Positions 50,168 to 57,853 of a DNA stretch of 64,000 bases are shown piece by piece; positions within the stretch are counted from its first letter, which is position 1; each line of letters starts with the position of its first letter. Source of the stretch: CADEDH01 sp041394285 (GTDB lineage Bacteria; Actinomycetota; Acidimicrobiia; Acidimicrobiales; SZUA-35); NCBI GenBank assembly GCA_041394285.1, contig JAWKIL010000017.1, forward strand, positions 89,787 to 153,786. The letters run 5' to 3'. Position numbers and translations under genes: made by a program. A model generated the notes under the pieces. That model saw only the letters and a program-made list of their open reading frames with translations, was not told the DNA's origin and ran no database searches.

Positions 50168-50832
50168 CCATGACCAACCACACCACTACCACCCGCATCC
50201 GCTACACCCCCGCCGCCGACCTGGTACAAGACCTGTCGCTCGGCTACCCCGTCGGGATCGGGGACCAGGCCTGGCTCCTCTACAGCCCGACCCGGCGCCC
50301 GAAGCCTGATGCCGACACCGAGCGGCTCGCCTACCTCATCAGGGAGCAGCAAGAGATCAGCGAGGCGCTCTACGTGCGCCCGTGGCCGCACCCCGTGGTC
50401 GACGAGCTGCGGGAGCTGGCAGCGGCCGAGGGACCAGACCAGGACGCCGCCCGGGAGCTGCTGGTCTTCGTCGGGCGGGAGATCACGGACGCCATGTTCG
50501 CCTACCTCGGCCAGCTGCGGCAGGAGGAGGAGCAGCTGCTGGCTCGGCTGGAGGCACGGCAGGCCCGCAAGGAGGCCGCCGCCACGGCCCTGACGCCGAC
50601 CGACCCCGAGGTCGACCTGCTGGGCGACTTTCTTAAGGCCAAGGCCTCGACCGGCGACGGCCTGAAGGCCTCGTCCTCCGAGCTGTTCACGGCCTGGGAG
50701 GCGTGGTGTGCAGAGCGGGAGCAGGCTCCGGGCAACCCCATGCAGTTCTCGAAGGCCATGCAGGAGCGGGACTTCGAGAAGGTCAAGAGCAGCGGCGTGA
50801 TGGTCTGGCGAGGTGTAGGTCTCAATGGCTGA
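50164..50832 (+). CDS. Phage protein with primase-type C-terminal winged helix
   Basis: A 222-residue protein. The N-terminal ~140 residues are helical and charged with no known domain. The last ~70 residues (VDLLGDFLKAKASTGDGLKAS, SSELFTAWEAWCAEREQAPG, MQFSKAMQERDFEKVKSSGV) resemble the winged-helix tail of P4/D5-type primase-helicases, but primase and helicase motifs are missing. It may bind DNA at the phage origin. ATG 50164 overlaps the upstream stop. Confidence 0.65.
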   Translation: MTMTNHTTTTRIRYTPAADLVQDLSLGYPVGIGDQAWLLYSPTRRPKPDADTERLAYLIREQQEISEALYVRPWPHPVVDELRELAAAEGPDQDAARELLVFVGREITDAMFAYLGQLRQEEEQLLARLEARQARKEAAATALTPTDPEVDLLGDFLKAKASTGDGLKASSSELFTAWEAWCAEREQAPGNPMQFSKAMQERDFEKVKSSGVMVWRGVGLNG

Positions 50833-51244
50833 GCACCGCAAGACCCACTGCAAGCACGGCCACGAGTACACCGAGGAGAACACGTACGTCACCCCTCAAG
50901 GGGCTCGGAAATGTCGGACCTGCGAGAAGCTGCGATGGAAGGTCAAGGAGGATAAGCGCCGTGCGGAGCGCAAGACTGACCTGAAACGTCTTCAGCAGGA
51001 ACGCCAACGACTCCTATACGAGCAGGCACTGGCTTCCGTGCGAAGGGCCGAGGGAATGGCTACCGATGCCCGTGCAGAATCCCGAGCGGCGTGGCAAGTG
51101 CTGAGCACCGACCCCACTCCCGAGGCCAGGCAGGAAGCGATCGAGTCGGCCCTAGACCATCGCTTCCAGGTGGAGGTGTTGCAGGCCAGGCGCCGGGTGC
51201 TAGCCGATATTCCGAAGCCAAAGCCAGAGGCTACGGCAGCATGA
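50825..51244 (+). CDS. Zinc-ribbon and coiled-coil phage protein (paralog 2)
   Basis: A 139-residue protein with KTHCKHGHEYTEENTYVTPQ and ARKCRTC (the same CxxGH...CRxC ribbon as the 49467 protein) and a charged coiled coil (RWKVKEDKRRAERKTDLKRL, QQERQRLLYEQALASVRRAE). Duplicated early proteins suggest they act as pairs or with different partners. Overlaps the upstream stop by 8 bp. Confidence 0.75.
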   Translation: MAEHRKTHCKHGHEYTEENTYVTPQGARKCRTCEKLRWKVKEDKRRAERKTDLKRLQQERQRLLYEQALASVRRAEGMATDARAESRAAWQVLSTDPTPEARQEAIESALDHRFQVEVLQARRRVLADIPKPKPEATAA

Positions 51245-51627
51245 GCGCCGACGGCTTCTACGAGCAGTGCTGGACGTCGGACGAGTACGCCCGGAACGAC
51301 GACGGCTACATGGTCGTGCGGTACGAGGGCAGGGTGGTGAAGGCCCACCGCCTCTCCTTCTTCCTGCATCACGGTTATTGGCCCGAGGTGGCCCGGCACA
51401 CCTGCGATAACGGAGCTTGCTACAACCCGATGCACCTGCTCGACGGGACGCAGGCCGACAACGTGCGAGACGCCTGGGAGCGTGGTCGAGCCAGACCAGG
51501 GGGCTGCCCCCGACTCAACGCCGGCATGCCCGATCAGCGCCAGGTCGGTAAGGCCGCCTACGAGCGGGAGCGGCAACGGCGCATCCGGGCCGGTACGTGG
51601 GTCTACTGCACCCGGGTGGCAGCGTAA
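51241..51627 (+). CDS. HNH endonuclease fused to a RIKAGTW motif
   Basis: A 128-residue protein. The HNH_3-type core is YEGRVVKAHRLSFFLHHG, VARHTCDNGACYNPMHLLDG and DNVRDAWERGRA. The C-terminus carries NAGMP...AYERERQRRIRAGTWVY, the fourth copy of the operon motif, so the motif can work as an add-on to a nuclease. Last gene of the operon, followed by a terminator shared with the integrase. Confidence 0.85.
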   Translation: MSADGFYEQCWTSDEYARNDDGYMVVRYEGRVVKAHRLSFFLHHGYWPEVARHTCDNGACYNPMHLLDGTQADNVRDAWERGRARPGGCPRLNAGMPDQRQVGKAAYERERQRRIRAGTWVYCTRVAA

Positions 51628-51634
51628 GAGGCAG

Positions 51635-51659
51635 AAAGGGGGCCCGGAGGGCCCCCCTT
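51635..51659. terminator. Bidirectional terminator between early operon and integrase
   Basis: AAAGGGGGCCC, loop GGA, GGGCCCCCCTT (51635-51659) forms a very stable stem flanked by A and T runs, 8 nt after the HNH stop and 7 nt after the integrase stop. Confidence 0.75.
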
Positions 51660-51665
51660 CACCAT

Positions 51666-52523
51666 TCATAGCCACCTCAGCACGTCGGCCCGCTCAGAGT
51701 GCACGTAGCGCATGGTCGAGCCGATGTCGGAGTGGTTGAGGAGGTCCCGTAGTACGGCGAGCGGCATCCCGAGCCTGGCCATGTCCGAGGCGAAGGTGTG
51801 CCGCAGAGCGTGCGGCGTGAAGGCGCCGTCGGACAGGACCCGCACCCGCTTGTTGACCCAATCAAACGAGCCCCCTGCGGACTGCGGGAAGACGAACCGG
51901 ACCGGGCCGCCCTGGTGCACGCCGACCCAGGCTCGGAGCCACGCCCTGTCGCACAGTAGGAGGTCGGGCGCCTTCCGCTCGTAGACGGTCAGGCAGTCGC
52001 CCAAGGGCACGGTGGCTTCGCTGCCGCCCTTGCGCACGACCCTGCGCAGCGTGCCGTCGTCTCTGTAGGGGGAGAGTGACCCCCACCTCAGGGAGGCAGC
52101 CTCGGCCCGGCGCAGGCCGGCGTAGCGCATCAGGGCGAGCAGCACCCGATCGTGCTCGGCCGCCTGCCCCCACGCCGACGAGAACAAATCCGGGGCGACG
52201 ACGGCGGGGCTCCGGGAGCGCCTCTTCGGCGTGATCAGCTCGGCCGCCGGATTGCGGGCCAGGAGGCCCCGGGCCGCAGCGAAGCCGAACAGGCTGCGGG
52301 CGACGTCCATGTCCCGCTTCACCGACGCCGTAGCGCCTCCACGGCCGCTCCTGCGTTGCCGATGGGCCCACTGCTCCAGCTCCTCCACGGTGGCCGTGTG
52401 CAGCTCGACGGAGCCGCACAGGTCGGCCGCAACCCGGCGGTAGAGGTAGACCGTCGAGGGAGCAAGCTCCCGCTTCCGTAGCCAGTCGAGCCACGCCGCC
52501 ACGATGGTCGAATTAGAACCCAC
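51666..52523 (-). CDS. int: Tyrosine-recombinase integrase
   Basis: A 285-residue phage integrase. The N-terminal SAM-like core-binding domain spans residues ~5-90, and the catalytic domain shows R138 (GLRRAEA), K165 (VRKGG), H238-x-x-R241 (HALRH), H264 (LNHSD) and nucleophile Y273 (TMRYVH). It recombines attP with the tRNA-Glu gene 45 bp upstream of its start. GTG 52523 has AGGAGG only 4 nt upstream, slightly close. No excisionase gene is seen. Confidence 0.95.
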   Translation of the reverse strand: MGSNSTIVAAWLDWLRKRELAPSTVYLYRRVAADLCGSVELHTATVEELEQWAHRQRRSGRGGATASVKRDMDVARSLFGFAAARGLLARNPAAELITPKRRSRSPAVVAPDLFSSAWGQAAEHDRVLLALMRYAGLRRAEAASLRWGSLSPYRDDGTLRRVVRKGGSEATVPLGDCLTVYERKAPDLLLCDRAWLRAWVGVHQGGPVRFVFPQSAGGSFDWVNKRVRVLSDGAFTPHALRHTFASDMARLGMPLAVLRDLLNHSDIGSTMRYVHSERADVLRWL

Positions 52524-52568
52524 GCTGCCTCCTGTGATCCAGGTCGGCAGGTGCTGGGCGGGCGGAGG

Positions 52569-52600
52569 AGCACCCCGTACGGGATTTGAACCCGTGCTAC
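52569..52600. repeat. attR (32-bp direct repeat in tRNA-Glu 3' end)
   Basis: Identical to attL 35311-35342. At this side the repeat completes the tRNA-Glu gene, so the phage supplies the 3' end and the tRNA stays functional. Confidence 0.93.
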
Positions 52601-52643
52601 TGGCATGAGAAGCCAGCGTCCTAGGCCGCTAGACGAACGGGGC
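52571..52643 (-). tRNA. tRNA-Glu (CTC)
   Basis: 73 nt without encoded CCA. The acceptor GCCCCGT pairs with ACGGGGT, the anticodon stem CTGGC/GCCAG holds loop TTCTCAT, giving anticodon CTC, and the T-arm is ACGGG TTCAAAT CCCGT. It is the phage integration site. Confidence 0.95.
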
Positions 52644-52683
52644 TCGTACAGCCAGGAGATCTTATCCCCTGATCTGACGTTTG

Positions 52684-52755
52684 CTCGGGGGGGAGGACTT
52701 GAACCCCCAATGACTGGACCAGAACCAGCAGTGTTGCCAATTACACCACCCCCGA
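52684..52755 (-). tRNA. tRNA-Gln (CTG)
   Basis: 72 nt, no encoded CCA. The acceptor TCGGGGG pairs with CCCCCGA-type 3' strand, and the anticodon loop TTCTGGT gives CTG. It lies upstream of tRNA-Glu on the same strand, 40 bp apart, likely one transcript. Confidence 0.93.
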
Positions 52756-52817
52756 AGGTGGGACTGGAAAAGAATACCGCCTCCTGGCGGGGACCGGCGC
52801 GGGATTCTCGCCACTTG

Positions 52818-53456
52818 TCAGAGGAGTTGCTGGAGGTGGCGGAAGCCGATGATCCGGCCCACGGCCACGGCCCCCGTCTCCTGCACGAGCCGGCTCAACG
52901 GGGCCGACCGGTCGGTGAGCGCCAGGTCGGGATCGAGCCCCACCTCCTCGGCGATCAGCAGCGACCGCTTGGCGTGGTAGCGGTCCGTCACCAGCACCAC
53001 CCGGCGCACGTCCTCCCGGCGCAGGAACCGGGCGGTGGCGGCCAGCGACTCGTAGGTCGACCCGCCCTGCACCTCGAGGCGCAGCTGTTCGTCGGGGATC
53101 CCGGTGCGCTCCCGCAGGTAGTCGTAGCCGGTCTTGGCCTCGGTGGTGACGTCGGCCGGCTGGCGGCCCCCGGTCACCACCACCAGCGTCACCTGGTCGT
53201 TCTCGTACAGCTCGGCCGCCTCGTCGAGCCGGGCCCTCAGCACCGGCGACGGCTCCCCGTTGTACTGGGCCGCCCCCAGCACCACGGCCGCCCGCTCCTG
53301 GCCGTCGGTCAGGGTCACCGGGCCGTAGGTGGAGCGGGAGGCGATCCAGACGTCGAGGAAGTTGAAGACGAGCCACAGGACCACGAGGGCCACCGCCCCC
53401 AGGGCGATCGTGCGCAACGGTGGGAGCCGGCGGCGGAGGGCGGGACGCCCGACCAC
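52818..53456 (-). CDS. DUF218/YdcF family membrane protein
   Basis: A 212-residue protein. An N-terminal membrane helix (IALGAVALVVLWLVFNFLDV) precedes the DUF218 domain: AAVVLGAAQYNGEPSPVLRARLD, LVVVTGGRQPADVTTEA, YESLAATARFL and VVLVTDRYHAKRSLLIAE. Members include SanA and YdcF, implicated in envelope integrity. It lies just downstream of gltX. Confidence 0.87.
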   Translation of the reverse strand: MVGRPALRRRLPPLRTIALGAVALVVLWLVFNFLDVWIASRSTYGPVTLTDGQERAAVVLGAAQYNGEPSPVLRARLDEAAELYENDQVTLVVVTGGRQPADVTTEAKTGYDYLRERTGIPDEQLRLEVQGGSTYESLAATARFLRREDVRRVVLVTDRYHAKRSLLIAEEVGLDPDLALTDRSAPLSRLVQETGAVAVGRIIGFRHLQQLL

Positions 53457-53469
53457 GGCGGGTGTCGGC

Positions 53470-54843
53470 CTACAGCCTGGCCCGGGCCGATCGGAGTCGT
53501 GCCAACACGACGTCCCGGTCGAGCTCGGCCATCGGTTCGAACAGGGGGAGCCCGGCCCGGGCCCCCGTCACCGCCAACCGCACCGGGAGCTGGCTCTTGC
53601 GGCCCAGCTCCTCCCCCACCCCGAGCACCACCCGCTCCAAGGACACCGGATCCCACGGGGCGTCGGTCAGGCGGTCGATCACGCCGTCGAGCACGTCGGC
53701 CACGCCGTCGGCCCCCATCACCTTGCGCCAGTCCTCGGGCGAGGGCTCGGGGGCGTCGGCCACCACCCAGTCGAGCAGGCCCGCCACCTCGTCGAGCCGC
53801 TTGACCCGCTGCTGGACGAACGGCGCCAGCCGCTGGTACAGGTCGGGCGGCACGGGGGCGGCACCGCTGTCCCGCCACGGTGTGGAGCGGGCCACGAACT
53901 CCTCGGTGGGCAGGGCTCGGATGTACTCGCCGTTGAAGTGGTCGAGCTTCTTCACGTCGAAGAAGGCGGGGGCCTTGTTGATGTCGACGATGTCGAACAG
54001 CTCGATGATCTCGCCGAGGGGGCGGATCTCGATGCCGTCCTTGGGCCCCCAGCCCAGCGTGATCAGGTAGTTGCGCATGGCTTCGGGCAGGTAGCCCCGG
54101 TCCCGGTAGTCGCCCACCGAGACGTCGTCGCGCCGCTTGGACAGCTTCTGGCGCTTCTCGTTCACGATCAGCGGCAGGTGGGCGTAGACCGGATGGTCGG
54201 TGGCCCCCATGGCCTCCCGCAGCAACAGCACCCGGGGGGTGGTGTTGACCAGGTCCTCGCCCCGGATCACGTGGGTGATGTTCATGTCGAGGTCGTCGTA
54301 CGCGTTGGCCAGGTGGAACATGGGGGCGCCGTTGCCCCGCACGATCACGAAGTCCTCCAGCACGGCGTTCTCGAAGCTGACGTGGCCCCGGATGACGTCG
54401 TCCCAGGCGGTGGTGCCCTCGTCGGGCGTGCGGAACCGGACGACCACACCGGGGCCGGGGGCCACGGTGCGGTCCCGGCAGTACCCGTCGTACCCGCCGG
54501 CCGAGCCGGCGGCGGCCAACCGCTCCTTGACCACTTCCTGGGTGCAGTCGCAGCGGTAGGCCAGGCCCCGGGTCACGAAGTCCTCGGCCACGGCGAGGTA
54601 GGCGTCGAAGCGCACCGACTGGCGGTGGATCTCGTCGCCCTCCATGCCCAGCCAGGCCAGGTTCTCGACGATGGCGTCTATCAGGTCGTCGCGGCTGCGG
54701 TCGGGGTCGGTGTCTTCGATGCGCAGCACGAACGTGCCGCCCACGTGGCGGGCGTAGAGCCAGTTGAACAGGGCCGAGCGGGCGCTGCCGAGGTGGAGGT
54801 AGCCGGTGGGGGCCGGTGAGAACCGGACGCGGACGCCGCTCAC
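53470..54843 (-). CDS. gltX: Glutamyl-tRNA synthetase
   Basis: A 457-residue class I synthetase. The HIGH-type motif is SPAPTGYLHLGSARSALFNWL, the KMSKS-type motif KLSKRRDD, and DYRDRGYLPEAMRNYL and TLRIEDTD-like LRIEDTDPDRS are typical. It charges tRNA-Glu and, in actinobacteria without GlnRS, usually also tRNA-Gln. GTG 54843 overlaps the upstream stop. tRNA-Gln and tRNA-Glu lie 0.7-0.9 kb downstream on the same strand. Confidence 0.96.
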   Translation of the reverse strand: MSGVRVRFSPAPTGYLHLGSARSALFNWLYARHVGGTFVLRIEDTDPDRSRDDLIDAIVENLAWLGMEGDEIHRQSVRFDAYLAVAEDFVTRGLAYRCDCTQEVVKERLAAAGSAGGYDGYCRDRTVAPGPGVVVRFRTPDEGTTAWDDVIRGHVSFENAVLEDFVIVRGNGAPMFHLANAYDDLDMNITHVIRGEDLVNTTPRVLLLREAMGATDHPVYAHLPLIVNEKRQKLSKRRDDVSVGDYRDRGYLPEAMRNYLITLGWGPKDGIEIRPLGEIIELFDIVDINKAPAFFDVKKLDHFNGEYIRALPTEEFVARSTPWRDSGAAPVPPDLYQRLAPFVQQRVKRLDEVAGLLDWVVADAPEPSPEDWRKVMGADGVADVLDGVIDRLTDAPWDPVSLERVVLGVGEELGRKSQLPVRLAVTGARAGLPLFEPMAELDRDVVLARLRSARARL

Positions 54844-55364
54844 ACGCCGGAGGCCAGGTTGGAACGCCAGTCGGCCTGGTAGGCGGTGGCGATGGCGTCG
54901 TGGGTACGGGCCAGGGCCTCGTCGGGCACGAGGTCCACCAGGTGGCGCCGCTCCGGATAGTGGTGGGCGCTGCGGACCTCGGCGAACAGCTTCTCCCGCA
55001 GGGCCACCAGCTCGGCCGGCGCAGCGGGGTCGAGGAAGCCGAACACGGTGAAGGCGGCCGTCAGGTCGTGGATCACAGGGGCCCGGCCGAACAGGGCCGA
55101 CCGCTTGGTGGCCACGGCCACGCAGCCCGCCACCGCATCCTCGTGGTTGACCTTGCCCAGGTGGAGACGGTCTTCGAACTGCCGGGCCAAACGGTAGGCG
55201 TAGCCCTGGTCCGGGCCGATGGCGCCGAGCCGGGCACCCTTGGGCTGGCGGGTGGTCAGCTCACCGGGACGATCGGCGATCCAGGCATCGGGCCGGCGGG
55301 GAGGTGAGGTGTAGGACCGCAGCCGGCGGGCCGGATCGAGGGGCACGAAGTCAGGGGCAGCCAC
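54840..55364 (-). CDS. Hypothetical protein upstream of gltX
   Basis: A 174-residue soluble protein (PLDPARRLRSYTSPPRRPDAW, GPDQGYAYRLARQFEDRLHL, VATKRSALFGRAPVIHDLTA) of a family restricted to actinobacteria as far as I can tell, function unknown. GTG 55364 follows TAGCCT by exactly 7 nt. Co-transcribed with gltX by a GTGA overlap. Confidence 0.78.
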   Translation of the reverse strand: MAAPDFVPLDPARRLRSYTSPPRRPDAWIADRPGELTTRQPKGARLGAIGPDQGYAYRLARQFEDRLHLGKVNHEDAVAGCVAVATKRSALFGRAPVIHDLTAAFTVFGFLDPAAPAELVALREKLFAEVRSAHHYPERRHLVDLVPDEALARTHDAIATAYQADWRSNLASGV

Positions 55365-55459
55365 GTACAGGAGGCTACCCTGTCGGCGGGCGTCGAGAGG
55401 CGTTCCGGCGCCGGCCCGGTTGGGCCGGAGGCTTCCTACCTCGAAGGGTAATCACGCAC

Positions 55460-55948
55460 ATGGGCACGGGTTCAGCGCTGTACCGCATCGTCCTTCTTCT
55501 GCACATCCTGGCCGTGATCGTTGGGTTCGGCGGGGTGATCACCCACGGCTTCTACAACGCCAAGGCGTTCCGCAGCATCTCCCGCACCGCCGGCGAGCTG
55601 GTGGCTGCCACCCGCAGCGCCTCCAAGATCGCCGAGTACGCCATCTACGCCGTGCTGCCCCTCGGCATCGTGCTCGTGGCGGTGAGCGACCAGGTGTACA
55701 GCATGGGCGACCCCTGGGTGTCGGCCAGCTTCGTGGTGTGGATCCTGATGGTGGGCGCCCTCCACGGGGCGGTGCGGCCGGCGGTCAAGACCCTGGCCGA
55801 GCGGGCGGCCGCAGTCAGCCCCGACACGGTGCTCGACACCGACGACGCCGCGGTGGCCGCCTCCAAGAAGCTGATGATCGGCGAATCCGCCACCCAGGTG
55901 CTCCTCGTCATCGCCGTCATCCTCATGATCTGGAAGCCCGGCGCCTGA
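55460..55948 (+). CDS. Four-helix integral membrane protein (DUF2269-like)
   Basis: A 162-residue protein with helices at about 8-30 (YRIVLLLHILAVIVGFGGVI), 55-75, 85-105 and 140-160. HILAVIVGFGG resembles DUF2269-type proteins with a conserved His at the membrane edge. Function unknown. Start ATG 55460 has a distant AAGGG at 12 nt. Confidence 0.72.
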   Translation: MGTGSALYRIVLLLHILAVIVGFGGVITHGFYNAKAFRSISRTAGELVAATRSASKIAEYAIYAVLPLGIVLVAVSDQVYSMGDPWVSASFVVWILMVGALHGAVRPAVKTLAERAAAVSPDTVLDTDDAAVAASKKLMIGESATQVLLVIAVILMIWKPGA

Positions 55949-56072
55949 TTCCGAGGGCGAGTTCCCCCGAACCACGGCACGAACACCGCGTGTTCGTCGA
56001 GCAGAACGGGGCGGGACGGGTGGAACGTGAGCGGGTTCAGCTTCAGAAGCCGGGGTGGCTAAGGTTCCGGGG

Positions 56073-57755
56073 ATGGATGCACGGGGGGACACGGAAGCGC
56101 TGCGCTTCCCGGCCGACGACGAGGTTGACGGGTTCTGGGGCCAGGATCGGATCCACGCCCCGCGGCCCATGTCGCCGCTGGCCTTCGATCTGATCACCGA
56201 CACGCTGGCCCTCGGGTTCACCCGGGCCCACGCCGAGTACGGGGCCCCGATCGACATGTTCACCCGTTCGGTGAACAACTACCTCTATTCCTCGATGCGC
56301 CCGGTGACCGACCCGGCCGAGGCGGCCCGCCGGGCCGAGCTGTACGCCGACCTCCCCCGCCGCCTCGACGAGGTGGGCGATCTGTGGGAGCACGACTGGA
56401 AGCCGGCCCTCATCCGCTCGGTCCGGGCCGGCCGGGTCCGTGACTACCGGGGCCTCACCAATGCCGAGCTGGCGGCGGAGCTGGACCGCCAGCGGGACGA
56501 CATGATCGACCAGTGGACGATCCACGGCCGGATCAACTTCGGCGTGGTGGCCGGTGCCCGCTTCGTCGACTTCTACCAGGCCACGTTCGAGCCCGAGGAC
56601 CCCTCGGAGGGCTACCAGCTGCTCCAGGGCTTCGTCACCCAGACGGTGCTGGCCTCCCAGGAGATGTGGCGGCTCAGCCGCCGGATCCGGGCGTCGGGCC
56701 CCTTGCAGGCGCTGTTCGGCCGGCCGACGGCCGAGATCGCCGCCACCCTGGCGGCGGCCGGCGACGAGCCCGACCTGGCCGATTTCGCCGCCCGGTTCCA
56801 GGCGTTCCTCGACGAGTACGGTTGGCGCAGCGACGCCGTGTACGACGTGGCCGACGCCAGCTGGCGGGAAGATCCGTCGATCCCGATCGACGCCCTCCGG
56901 GGGTACGCCGCCCTCGACGACCAGCAGGATCCCGAGGCCGCCTTCGCCCGCACGGTCCGGCGCCGGGAGGAGCTGCTGGCCCAGGCCCGGGCCCGGTTGG
57001 CCGACGATCCGGAGCGGCTGGCCACGTTCGAGCGCTACTACGAGGCCGGTCGCCACAACCTGCCCCTCACCGAGGACCACGCGTTCTGGATCGACCAGAG
57101 CGGCGTGGTGAACGTGCGCCGGTTCCTGCTCCAGGTGGGCGAACGGCTGGTGGCCGACGGCTGCCTCGCCGCCCCCGACGACATCTTCTTCCTCCACCGG
57201 GAGGAGGTTGCGACCGCCCTGCTGCACGGCGGCGACCAGCGGGATCTGGCGGCCCGGCGGCGGGCGTCGGTGGAAGCGGCCGGCGCGCTCGACGCCCCAC
57301 CGACCCTGGGCGTGGCCGTGCGCCCGCCCGACGGCACGCCCATGGATCCCCTGCTGGAGGCGATCCTCGTCCGCCTGGCCGGGCGCCGCCCGCCGCAGCC
57401 GATGGCCGAGGCCCGGAGCGTGCTCACCGGCCACGGGGCGTCGGCCGGGGTGGCCACCGGCACCGCCCGCGTGGTGCGGAGCCTGGCCGAGGCGGCCAAG
57501 CTCGACGAGGGCGACATCCTCGTGTGCGAGATGACCCTGCCCCCCTGGGTCCCTCTGTTCGCCCTGGCCCGGGCGGTGGTGGCCGACACCGGGGGGCAGA
57601 TGAGCCACTGTGCCATCGTGGCCCGGGAGTTCGGCATCCCGGCCGTGGTCGGCACCCAGGTCGGCACCCGGGTGATCGCCGACGGCACCACCATCACCGT
57701 CGACGGGACCCGGGGCGAGGTCCACCTCGAGCCACCCCAACTCTCACAGCACTAG
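56073..57755 (+). CDS. PEP-utilising enzyme, swivelling His domain, no ATP-grasp domain
   Basis: A 560-residue protein. The C-terminal ~90 residues are the phosphohistidine swivelling domain: ILVCEMTLPPWVPLF then DTGGQMSHCAIVAREFGIPAVVGT with the catalytic His in SHCA. The N-terminal ~460 residues are helical and resemble the middle part of PEP synthase/rifampin phosphotransferase-like proteins, but the ATP-binding domain is absent. It may need a partner or act on another substrate. ATG 56073 follows TAAGGT (56060-56065) by 7 nt. Confidence 0.8.
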   Translation: MDARGDTEALRFPADDEVDGFWGQDRIHAPRPMSPLAFDLITDTLALGFTRAHAEYGAPIDMFTRSVNNYLYSSMRPVTDPAEAARRAELYADLPRRLDEVGDLWEHDWKPALIRSVRAGRVRDYRGLTNAELAAELDRQRDDMIDQWTIHGRINFGVVAGARFVDFYQATFEPEDPSEGYQLLQGFVTQTVLASQEMWRLSRRIRASGPLQALFGRPTAEIAATLAAAGDEPDLADFAARFQAFLDEYGWRSDAVYDVADASWREDPSIPIDALRGYAALDDQQDPEAAFARTVRRREELLAQARARLADDPERLATFERYYEAGRHNLPLTEDHAFWIDQSGVVNVRRFLLQVGERLVADGCLAAPDDIFFLHREEVATALLHGGDQRDLAARRRASVEAAGALDAPPTLGVAVRPPDGTPMDPLLEAILVRLAGRRPPQPMAEARSVLTGHGASAGVATGTARVVRSLAEAAKLDEGDILVCEMTLPPWVPLFALARAVVADTGGQMSHCAIVAREFGIPAVVGTQVGTRVIADGTTITVDGTRGEVHLEPPQLSQH

Positions 57756-57853
57756 AGAGTGTGACCCATGGCATCGCGACGCCAAAGCGACCGATCATAG
57801 GTAACATGACTCGCCGGGGCGGCGGTAGAACCCAGCCAGGAGCGGCTTGACAC

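Larger units (their letters stand above)
35311..52600. mobile_element. 17.3-kb prophage (compact siphovirus type) in tRNA-Glu
   Basis: Bounded by a perfect 32-bp direct repeat (35311-35342 and 52569-52600) that is the 3' end of tRNA-Glu. It encodes a tyrosine integrase at the right end, HK97-type head genes, a siphovirus tail module, TerS and TerL, four HNH nucleases and a six-gene early operon. No endolysin, CI-like repressor, excisionase or replication initiator is recognisable. Its size is near that of the 14-18-kb siphoviruses of Rhodococcus, Arthrobacter and Microbacterium. TerL is frameshifted, so it may be defective. Confidence 0.92.
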
